From NCBI RefSeq assembly GCF_964340395.1, contig NC_135551.1:21993503-22057502 (forward strand): 64,000 nucleotides of DNA, read 5' to 3'. Made by a program: the position numbers and the translations under genes. Every line of letters starts with the position of its first letter. Positions within the stretch are counted from its first letter, which is position 1. This document shows, piece by piece, positions 60,301 to 64,000 of the stretch. Below the pieces are notes generated by a model that did not search any database, was not told where the DNA came from, and saw nothing but the letters and a program-made list of their open reading frames with translations. This stretch comes from Glandiceps talaboti. Its lineage: Eukaryota > Hemichordata > Enteropneusta > Spengelidae.

Positions 60301-61471
60301 TCATTGAAATTCAGTGATCACGCTATTAGTGTGTGTGGATAAAAATTTGCAACCCCATCCTCCAGTATATTGTAAATTTGGCCCCTCAGTGGAGTTATGT
60401 GATGTATGTGTTTATTGAAGTTCCTCAATCCTTACCTTGCTTTGAATCACCCAAAGTAGTCATTGTAATGCATATTTGATTATGTGAACAACTTGATAAT
60501 CTGCACTCATTAGAAATAACCTTGTGTCCAAGCATTTGGACACTTTCCATTCATTTGTTAATCTGAAATGACCACATTTTCTCAAATGATCAGTTGTTTC
60601 TTCCCTTTGATTGATTTGGTCAATAACTTACAATTCTGATAATTGACTGTTAACTGTATGATATCAAATTCATTTCACACGGGTTCTCATTTTCTCTGCG
60701 TTTAACTAAACTTGGTAAGCGATTTTTCCGTGAGATGAAATGGACATAGTGTAACAGTGTATGTAAATTTGTACAACTCGTATGTAGATATCGCAGGGCT
60801 TTTGATCACCAACGAAGTATTCGATTGTTGGTTGAGTGTGTGAGGTATCTTGTAGGTTAATAGTGAACAGTTATTGTAAGTTAATTAGCATAGTGAGTGA
60901 GTGAGTGGCTGGGGGAGGGAGGGGTAGGGAGGAAGTGAGTGAAGGAGTGAAGGTGTCAGTGAGAGTGGAGTGAGTGAGTGAAGGAGTGAGTGAAAGAGTG
61001 AGTGAGTGAGGCAGTCAATGAATGAATGAATGGATGGGTGGATGAGTAACAGAATTTTTGAATGAGTAATGAAACCAGTTAGTTATTAAGTACATTATTT
61101 AATTAACACCCTTAAACTGTTAGATATCTTGTCTTTGCTGTTATAACTCCTACACACCTAACTGTTCTTGAGTGTTTTACCATCCCATCACATCCCCATA
61201 CACAGGTACTAGATTGTCATTGGACGCCATCAAACGTCGTGTACAGTCCACCAACAATAAATACACACGTAGCACAGAGACGAAACAGGAGGATTCCAAG
61301 GTTCCACTCTTTAAGGCCGACATAGTGTTAGCCATTCCATCTGTCGTAATGAAACCCAGCTTGGAAGACATACAACAAACGTTAAATAAGGCAGTACAGA
61401 CCATTCTGAAAATGGCCCAAGATATTCCACTATGGGACCACACTGTCACAATACAGAAAGCCTTACAGAAG
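20832..61471 (+). CDS. DNAH8: Axonemal dynein heavy chain, DNAH8-like (outer dynein arm), 3'-partial: N-terminal tail only
   Basis: Motor subunit of ciliary/flagellar outer dynein arms. The window encodes only the tail (stem), which binds intermediate chains and the neighbouring heavy chain; the AAA+ motor lies downstream. Supported exons: 20832-20964, 26544-26632, 42621-42704, 45565-45657, then seventeen from 48774 to 61471, about 1124 residues without the small candidate exons (family about 4500-4700). From [11 protein letters not shown] onward the order matches DNAH8/DNAH5 throughout. [58 protein letters not shown] and [12 protein letters not shown] favour DNAH8 over DNAH5 (my recollection of the human sequences). 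The DHC_N1-type region starts near residue 205 counted from MDARH. The N-terminal exons before MDARH are less conserved and less certain. Confidence 0.93.
20965..26543 (+). other. Dynein intron 1 (5.6 kb)
   Basis: No coding exon seen. Contents include a poly-C run (22046-22058), a 52-bp direct repeat (22361 and 22413), short CA and GT runs near 23030, a G-rich stretch at 23245-23400 and the second inverted-array element (24848-25520). Remaining sequence is AT-rich and unremarkable. Confidence 0.5.
24848..25520. repeat. Inverted-array element, copy 2
   Basis: Same architecture as 13140-13672. The left half has repeated ttgctacatttta and cttactaa units, the centre shares atatacattgtaacaacatat, and the right half has aaaatgtagcaa units. 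Confidence 0.65.
26544..26632 (+). CDS. DNAH8: Dynein exon 2, long isoform (charged extension)
   Basis: Acceptor ttctgtag, donor cct|gtaagt. Completes the split proline codon from exon 1 and encodes [20 protein letters not shown] then TYRRGAPQP; 30 codons, ending in phase 0. Charged and probably disordered. A roughly 21-bp minisatellite begins about 20 bp after the donor. Confidence 0.6.
26652..26906 (+). repeat. Imperfect 17-21-bp minisatellite
   Basis: About twelve units of gtaactatggatacaatat-like sequence, starting 20 bp after the donor of dynein exon 2. Confidence 0.85.
27839..27918 (+). repeat. GT-rich microsatellite (GT/GTGC/GTAT)
   Basis: Alternating purine-pyrimidine run of about 80 bp in a dynein intron; potential Z-DNA-forming composition. 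Confidence 0.9.
29030..29047 (+). CDS. Candidate 18-nt microexon (AQKPAP)
   Basis: Acceptor tacccag and strong donor cca|gtaagt frame six codons in phase 0, continuing the Ala/Pro/Gln composition of the preceding exon end. A match this small could be chance; RNA evidence is needed. Confidence 0.3.
29356..29379 (+). CDS. Candidate 24-nt microexon (GSTQKGVT)
   Basis: A good pyrimidine tract ending tttgag and a strong donor acg|gtaagt frame eight codons in phase 0. The GAG acceptor is less favoured than CAG or TAG. Speculative. Confidence 0.25.
30291..30347 (+). CDS. Candidate 57-nt cassette exon
   Basis: Acceptor ttgatag and strong donor cgat|gtaagt frame 19 codons ([19 protein letters not shown]) in phase 0, so it could be included or skipped without changing frame. 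No family match; plausible but unproven. Confidence 0.35.
31528..31544 (+). repeat. Poly-G run
   Basis: Seventeen or so consecutive G on the + strand. Other G/C homopolymers occur at 22046 (C), 33152 (C) and 51871 (C). Confidence 0.95.
34560..34990 (+). repeat. Degenerate tandem repeat, about 105-bp unit
   Basis: About four diverged units sharing an aattttgtcagatttttgcac / tttctgttnncc pattern. Hard to delimit by eye. Confidence 0.5.
35892..35926 (+). repeat. Poly-T run
   Basis: More than 30 consecutive T. It could be the poly-A tail of a minus-strand retroposed element, but no body is recognised beside it. Confidence 0.9.
36097..36270. mobile_element. hAT-type MITE, 174 bp, with perfect 8-bp target duplication
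   Basis: Ends cagagtgccctctaatg ... ttagagggcacactg form terminal inverted repeats, and agctagag flanks both sides (36089-36096 and 36271-36278). CAGNG termini and an 8-bp target duplication are hallmarks of the hAT superfamily. No transposase: non-autonomous. Confidence 0.85.
37315..37488. mobile_element. Second copy of the 174-bp hAT-type MITE, inverted
   Basis: Ends cagtgtgtcctctaa ... ttagagggcacactg. The interior is the reverse complement of the 36097 copy over its full length. Flanks attggtga and tttggcaa match in 6 of 8 positions, a decayed target duplication. Confidence 0.8.
39467..39522 (+). mobile_element. tRNA-like SINE head (A and B boxes)
   Basis: A-box-like ttgccgagtgg at 39467 and B-box-like ggtttaaacct at 39512, 45 bp apart, as in a tRNA promoter. 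The region around it does not fold into an evident intact tRNA, so a SINE or tRNA pseudogene is likelier. Confidence 0.4.
41381..41565 (+). repeat. Dispersed B-box repeat family, copy 1
   Basis: Shares tttcaatcccaggttctc, gtgttatct-atcag, attcttttgttctggaccaac and tatagctctgccaga with the copies at 46151, 53648 and 57191. The ggttcaatcccag motif resembles a Pol III B box. Confidence 0.65.
42621..42704 (+). CDS. DNAH8: Dynein N-terminal exon (basic, RFWQQL)
   Basis: Acceptor gctgttcag, donor actt|gtaggt, 28 codons in phase 0: [20 protein letters not shown] then GVRFWQQL. Its end, followed by SVAKKNVVL of the next exon, resembles the basic GRRQLWKHSVTR region that precedes DARHNYLF in DNAH5, which supports membership in the gene. 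Confidence 0.6.
44742..44850 (+). repeat. (CTGT)n microsatellite
   Basis: Tandem ctgt units with ctat and ctgg variants in a dynein intron. Confidence 0.95.
45077..45405 (+). repeat. (ATC)n / (GTC)n trinucleotide array
   Basis: Mostly atc/cac units with a pure (GTC)n block of about 70 bp at 45303-45370. It gives long Ser, His/Arg and (minus strand) Asp ORFs that are artefacts of the repeat. Confidence 0.97.
45565..45657 (+). CDS. DNAH8: Dynein N-terminal exon before MDARH
   Basis: Acceptor tttacag, donor acacag|gtgcgt, 31 codons in phase 0: [20 protein letters not shown] then [11 protein letters not shown]. Splices in frame to [11 protein letters not shown]. The basic helical lead-in corresponds to the KGEKEAKRALL lead-in of DNAH5. 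Coding nature is convincing. Confidence 0.75.
46151..46305 (+). repeat. Dispersed B-box repeat family, copy 2
   Basis: Contains ggattcaatcccaggttctc, gttatcttatcagtta and attcctttgttctagaccaac in the family order, on the same strand as the other copies. Confidence 0.65.
48250..48470 (+). promoter_or_regulatory. DNAH8: Candidate second promoter and alternative 5' exon(s) of the dynein gene
   Basis: A CpG-rich patch at about 48250-48310 in AT-rich surroundings is followed by a donor-like site aca|gtaaga (48334) and an acceptor-like ttttag (48394). The segment 48395-48470 would give an in-frame stop in the long transcript, so it is not an internal coding exon. It carries a well-placed ATG at 48402. 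An upstream ATG at about 48246 opens a frame that stops at the junction. This suits an internal transcription start. Confidence 0.45.
48402..48470 (+). CDS. DNAH8: Alternative first coding exon of dynein (short isoform)
   Basis: ATG with A at -3 and G at +4, 23 codons ([20 protein letters not shown] then MAM), donor gatg|gtaagc, phase 0. Joins directly to [11 protein letters not shown] at 48774, giving a protein start 33 residues shorter than even the upstream exons at 42.6 and 45.6 kb would provide. No family match is expected for such a leader. Confidence 0.5.
48774..48806 (+). CDS. DNAH8: Dynein tail exon B ([11 protein letters not shown])
   Basis: A 33-nt exon, acceptor tcttacag, donor aaag|gtaagt. 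DARHxYLF is the conserved start of the DNAH5/DNAH8 N-terminal region. It is the common point of both 5' exon sets. Phase 0 on both sides. Confidence 0.88.
49400..49541 (-). mobile_element. Truncated copy of the 177-bp MITE family
   Basis: Begins cagtgtttttgctaaggttgggg and matches the reverse complement of 54296 leftwards for about 140 bp, including ggtaaaaatggcagtgtt and ggtaaaatgacatgggaac. The other terminus is missing. Confidence 0.7.
50248..50310 (+). CDS. DNAH8: Dynein tail exon C
   Basis: T-rich acceptor ending gttacag, donor aaag|gtgaga. Encodes [21 protein letters not shown], with VEDFVLG matching the VEDxxLE segment of the family. Phase 0. Confidence 0.92.
50475..50826 (+). repeat. 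(TTAGA)n-type degenerate array
   Basis: About 350 bp of ttaga/gatta/gtttaga units, imperfect, starting 165 bp after the donor of dynein exon C. Not the canonical metazoan telomere unit TTAGGG. Confidence 0.93.
51108..51207 (+). CDS. DNAH8: Dynein tail exon D
   Basis: Acceptor gatttcag, donor gcag|gtactt. Encodes [20 protein letters not shown] and QESAGREAM; the RKLMFYYQ segment is conserved in DNAH5/8. Phase 1 exit. Confidence 0.93.
51614..51852 (+). CDS. DNAH8: Dynein tail exon E
   Basis: Acceptor tgtttcag, donor agat|gtaagt. Encodes [40 protein letters not shown] and IDASNGKIL, closely matching DNAH8 spacing. A poly-C run follows the donor within 20 bp. Confidence 0.95.
52374..52551 (+). 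CDS. DNAH8: Dynein tail exon F
   Basis: Acceptor tctacag, donor gcag|gtaggt. Encodes [20 protein letters not shown] and [18 protein letters not shown] decayed copy of exon bases 52494-52527 occurs 80 bp downstream in the intron. Confidence 0.94.
52855..53114 (+). CDS. DNAH8: Dynein tail exon G (start of DHC_N1-type region)
   Basis: Acceptor aattacag, donor ctg|gtgagg. Encodes [40 protein letters not shown] and [20 protein letters not shown]. These are the hallmark first helices of dynein tail domain DHC_N1. A TATTCG hexanucleotide array begins 33 bp after the donor. Confidence 0.96.
53147..53310 (+). repeat. (TATTCG)n hexanucleotide array
   Basis: About 20 units of gtattc with ttgtat, attggc and attcat variants, beginning 33 bp after the donor of dynein exon G. 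The exon frame stays open across it (alternating Tyr-Ser) to a stop near 53361. Confidence 0.97.
53648..53820 (+). repeat. Dispersed B-box repeat family, copy 3
   Basis: Contains tttcaatccctcactcccaggt, attcttttgttttgggtcaac, ctacagctctaccaaacaac and ctaatctgaagtgggccttt. Confidence 0.65.
53954..54052 (+). CDS. DNAH8: Dynein tail exon H
   Basis: Acceptor gttgacag, donor tcct|gtaagt. Encodes [20 protein letters not shown] then [21 protein letters not shown] is nearly invariant among axonemal heavy chains. Phase 0 on both sides. Confidence 0.96.
54120..54296. mobile_element. 177-bp MITE with CAGTG ends
   Basis: Starts cagtgttttagccaagg and ends ccttagcaaagacactg, an imperfect 17-bp terminal inverted repeat. 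The 5-bp gacta lies directly outside both ends as a likely target duplication. An inverted partial copy is at 49400. Confidence 0.7.
54656..54957 (+). CDS. DNAH8: Dynein tail exon I
   Basis: Acceptor atttacag, donor tcag|gtgagg. Encodes [38 protein letters not shown] and [19 protein letters not shown]. The closest remembered match is human DNAH8. Confidence 0.96.
55578..55779 (+). CDS. DNAH8: Dynein tail exon J
   Basis: Acceptor gttttag, donor agag|gtaagt. Encodes [40 protein letters not shown] and [10 protein letters not shown]; matches the MYIFGKFE...YDILDPR stretch of DNAH8. Phase 2 in, phase 0 out. Confidence 0.95.
56153..56248 (+). CDS. DNAH8: Dynein tail exon K
   Basis: Acceptor atttccag, donor ctcg|gtaagt. 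Encodes [20 protein letters not shown] then [12 protein letters not shown]. The last 15 exon bases plus 26 intron bases are perfectly repeated immediately downstream. Confidence 0.94.
56234..56315 (+). repeat. Perfect 41-bp tandem duplication of a donor splice site
   Basis: Units 56234-56274 and 56275-56315 are identical. Each contains the last 15 bases of exon K, gtaagt and 20 more intron bases. Using the second donor would add 41 nt, with an in-frame TGA eight bases into the extension. Confidence 0.97.
56707..56970 (+). CDS. DNAH8: Dynein tail exon L
   Basis: Acceptor acgatcag, donor cagg|gtaagt. Encodes [30 protein letters not shown] and [20 protein letters not shown]; the PPIAGKIxWxRQL motif is diagnostic of dynein heavy chain tails. 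Confidence 0.97.
57191..57362 (+). repeat. Dispersed B-box repeat family, copy 4
   Basis: Contains gcccagtatttgaatccca, catcttataagtgaagtcata, tattctatagctctgcctga and ccgactttggcctttaac. Confidence 0.65.
57549..57614 (+). CDS. DNAH8: Dynein tail exon M
   Basis: Acceptor ctctatag, donor tgag|gtaagt. Encodes [22 protein letters not shown], the conserved YNxxxxVLxEFE helix. Phase 0 on both sides. Confidence 0.95.
58147..58376 (+). CDS. DNAH8: Dynein tail exon N
   Basis: Acceptor ttacacag, donor tagc|gtaagt. Encodes [40 protein letters not shown] and [24 protein letters not shown] and LFVNFDPxIL are DNAH8-like. Confidence 0.96.
58837..58988 (+). CDS. DNAH8: Dynein tail exon O
   Basis: Acceptor tcttacag, donor caat|gtaagt. 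Encodes [20 protein letters not shown] then [19 protein letters not shown]. LxPGLxxLxWTSL is highly conserved. Degenerate copies of its 3' end lie 80-125 bp into the intron. Confidence 0.96.
59255..59462 (+). CDS. DNAH8: Dynein tail exon P
   Basis: Acceptor tcaacag, donor ccag|gtaaga. Encodes [40 protein letters not shown] and [20 protein letters not shown]. Its donor region is triplicated downstream. Phase 2 exit. Confidence 0.95.
59443..59892 (+). repeat. Intron built from triplicated donor and triplicated acceptor regions
   Basis: The real donor follows 59462; copies of its exon end plus donor (ttgccag|gtaa) recur with exon-like ends at 59557 and 59653, spaced 95-96 bp. Acceptor-side copies begin acaaagcaaggct at 59693, ataaagaaaggct at 59778 and the real exon at 59873, spaced 85 and 95 bp. 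The middle copy has its own pyrimidine tract and atag. Confidence 0.9.
59873..60087 (+). CDS. DNAH8: Dynein tail exon Q
   Basis: Acceptor cctccacag, donor aaat|gtaagt. Encodes [20 protein letters not shown], a Lys/Cys-rich insertion ([13 protein letters not shown]) and [11 protein letters not shown]. The variable loop here also differs widely between human DNAH5 and DNAH8. Its acceptor region is triplicated upstream. Confidence 0.93.
60895..61040 (+). repeat. GAGT-rich purine tract
   Basis: gagtgagtgagtg and aaggagtgagtg runs with a (GAAT)n end, about 165 bp before exon R. Confidence 0.85.
61206..61471 (+). CDS. DNAH8: Dynein tail exon R (last recognised in window)
   Basis: Acceptor tacacag, donor gaag|gtaaga. 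Encodes [36 protein letters not shown] and [20 protein letters not shown]. Order and spacing follow DNAH8 (TRLSLDTMKRRI ... LAIPNVVM). The gene continues beyond position 64000; no further convincing exon is seen. Confidence 0.95.
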
Positions 61472-64000
61472 GTAAGACCTGACACAGGAAAAAGTGTGGA
61501 CAAATTTCGGTCTGTGATGTGAGAATTTAGAAGAGAGATTCTGTGTGAACTGAGAAAAAGTTTGAACAGTTTAAGTTTTGCATAAAAATAAGTAACACGG
61601 GTAGATTGTATATTGGCTCAAATTTAATATTAAATTTTAACTTTATATTCCAAGAACAAACATGAAAATTGGGTCCTGGAATTTTCAAGGTTGCATTAGG
61701 AACGAAAGTTTACTTTCAAATTGATACAATGATTTACCAACACAAACAAATTTCAACTCAGATTTTGTGAATTTTATTATTATGAAACTCAAAATGGACA
61801 GAAATATGAAGCAAAAAAATAAAGAAAAATGGATGGTCTCAACAAAACTCAACTCAAAATGCTTCAAAAACTTTTGATATGTTCGAAAAGCATCACCAGG
61901 TCAGCAAATGCAAGAACTGAGGCAAAAACAACTGAATATATTTTTCCTGTACATTTAAACTTTGATGTAACATTAAAACAGAAAGTAAGTGTCTATGTAT
62001 TGATGGCTTATATGTACTATATTTCCTGTTGAACTTTGTTGACTGCCTCTTAGTAAATCATTTGCCTTGATGCTAAGGACACAATTCTCCACCATAGTAC
62101 ATTATAGTACAATATGCGATTGCTTCATATGCAAAACTTTGACAGTACAGACATTTCTCGGTACTTGGTTTCATTATGTTTGTAGCACAGTAGAGAGAGA
62201 GAATAGATTACTGCATGCTGTTGAGTATGAAAAAAAAATTAGTCAAATCCCAGAAGCATGACTTCATTGTCATTCAGTGCATGTTTTATTTAATTATTTT
62301 TTGTTGTATGATGCAAAATACTATTTTGCATGTTTTTGGTTTTCTTTTTACGTTATGTTCATTTTCAGCAAGGGAAGTTATTCATTGGTGTGGTATATGT
62401 TGCCATGGAAGCATCAGCTAGCTACGGGGCAGCAACGGTTTCTTCTGTAATGTTAAATCTCTCAGACCAAAGCAATGGTCGCTGCACTATTCATTGACCA
62501 TATGCTGCAGCTATGGAATTAATTAATCATTACAGCACTAACCCCTATCTGAATTTCTTTTTCTGTATGTATGTCGGTCGTTCATTCGTCTACCACATGA
62601 TATAGCCTATTGTGGATAAGGTGTGTAGTATGCAAATGGGTGACGTTTATTTGTAGATGTTGTAACAAAACAAAATCATCACATTGCAAAGTAAAGCACA
62701 TATAACTTGTAAAGAAAGGTTTATTCCACTGTTTGATAATGCACGATAATGATAATAGTAACTTTGTAACCAATTTTGCACTTTCTGTAATTATCATGCA
62801 GTGATCATGTGTACATAGCTGCGTAATCATGCGGTGATCACATGTACATAGCTTCATAATCATGCTGATGATGCACATGTACAGATCTGCATAATCATGC
62901 AGTGATCACATGTACATAGCTGCGTCACCATGCAGTGATCACATGTACAGAACTGCATAATCATGCAGTGATCACCTGTACATATAGCTGCATCACCATG
63001 CAGTGATCACATGTACAGAACTGCATAATCATGCAGTGATCACATGTACATAGCTGTATCACCATGCAGTGATCACATGTACAGAACTGCATAATCATGC
63101 AGTGATCACATGTACATAGCTGCGTCACCATGCAGTGATCACATGTACATAACTGCATAATCATGCAGTGATCACATGTACATAGCTGCGTCACCATGCA
63201 GTGATCACATGTACAGAACTGCATAATCATGCAGTGATCACATGTACATAGCTGTATCACCATGCAGTGATCACATGTACAGAACTGCATAATCATGCAG
63301 TGATCACATGTACATAGCCGTATCACCATGCAGGGATCACATGTACAGAACTGTATAATCATGCAGTGATCACATGTACATCATGCTAATATCACATGTA
63401 CATAGCTGTATATCTTTAATATATCATCATGCCATGATCACATGTCCAAAAGATATCATAATGGCTACAAATGCTTCTATATTAGCTTTCCAGTTACTGT
63501 CCAGTTTGGTGTTGTGTATAATTGGAGATTTGATTGAGATATTTTTTTACATAAATTAATGATATGTAAATTCGCTCCTTTGTTTTTATATATTATGTAA
63601 ATTTCACACTTTACATAAGTTTTTTCAATATTTATATTTGTACATCTATTACACATTAGCAGAATCATGTATAAAAGAAAGATTTTGAAGACACTTTAGT
63701 TTGTGTTTTTCTAGACTTTTTCAATCACCCTCATCTTTAAGTTCAAACAAACAGTTCAGGAACTTGTAAGAGAATCACCGGCATACAATTTTCTAGACCC
63801 ACTTGTACCACTTATACTATTCTTTATATGTTAACAATATACTTGTACTGATCAAATATATCAACTTCTTTATAAAGAACTCCTCTCAAGTACTTGTACC
63901 TTCAAGTCAAAATGGAACGATATTGTTCATTTCACAAAGGAACATACACGGTATCGTTCATTTCACTATCAATGTCTTTTTGAATGTCAGATGGAACTGT
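61472..64000 (+). other. Dynein intron (incomplete) with 33-bp satellite
   Basis: No exon matching the next part of the dynein tail was found. The main content is the dimeric satellite at 62796-63420; the remainder is AT-rich. A frame after a cattttcag acceptor (62370) is open for about 120 nt but has no dynein similarity. Confidence 0.5.
62796..63420. repeat. Dimeric satellite, 33-bp monomers in 66-bp units
   Basis: Alternating monomers aatcatgcagtgatcacatg+tacagaactgcat and caccatgcagtgatcacatg+tacatagctgcgt, about 18 in total. Every monomer carries tgatca and acatgt palindromes. Since 33 is a multiple of 3, the minus strand shows a spurious Cys-rich ORF. Confidence 0.95.

Noticed and set aside
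62370-62460. Open frame after a cattttcag acceptor (QGKLFIGVVYVAMEAS), as the next dynein exon
   Set aside because: Does not resemble the dynein tail following exon R, and no strong donor is present.
62961-63362. Cys-rich minus-strand ORF with repeated CTCDHC, resembling a metal-binding repeat protein
   Set aside because: Direct consequence of a 33-bp satellite read in one frame; no start context, no splice context, no homologue known to me.
63753-63776. 24-nt phase-0 microexon candidate (FKQTVQEL) with gtaaga donor
   Set aside because: Too short, acceptor weak, no match to the expected tail sequence.
1-64000. CRISPR array, bacterial operon, phage or virus
   Set aside because: Direct repeats lack CRISPR-like unique spacers and all genes are intron-split metazoan genes; no viral protein frames seen.

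Overview
This is an invertebrate animal nuclear genome segment: AT-rich, intron-rich (GT-AG introns from about 60 bp to many kb), full of microsatellites, minisatellites, MITE-like elements and tRNA-derived SINE-like sequences. No bacterial, viral or organellar gene organisation is visible. The proteins are clearly metazoan; the repeat style suits a marine invertebrate, but I cannot name the species.

Layout. (1) Positions 144-11937, + strand: the 3' fifteen coding exons of a SMARCAD1 (Fun30/ETL1-type SNF2 chromatin remodeller) orthologue. Every junction keeps phase, giving 817 codons from the second half of a CUE domain to the stop. (2) 11938 to about 15480: probable long 3' UTR or downstream flank with inverted-array repeats and candidate polyadenylation signals. 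(3) About 15480-20500: intergenic, with a 23-bp minisatellite, a SINE fragment and one unrecognised ORF. (4) 20832-61471, + strand, continuing past the window: the N-terminal tail of an axonemal outer-arm dynein heavy chain, closest to DNAH8. Its 5' half is a chain of small, widely spaced N-terminal exons (20.8-45.7 kb). A second start (about 48.25-48.47 kb) provides an alternative first exon. A dense run of 17 exons (48774-61471, 991 codons) encodes the DHC_N1-type tail. (5) 61472-64000: intron or unassigned sequence with a dimeric 33-bp satellite.

The two genes have no evident functional link: one is a nuclear ATP-dependent remodeller, the other a ciliary/flagellar motor.

The most unusual signal is that tandem repeats repeatedly arise at exon-intron boundaries. 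One dynein intron (59463-59872) is built from three copies of its own donor region followed by three copies of its own acceptor region. Another donor is perfectly duplicated (56234-56315). Others carry decayed copies (52574, 59038, 59078, 7981). A whole SMARCAD1 intron (9991-10734) is a 28-bp minisatellite in which most units carry a 3' splice-site-like sequence and all three forward frames are open. All exon borders were read by eye from splice consensus, reading frame and remembered family sequence; no transcript data were available.
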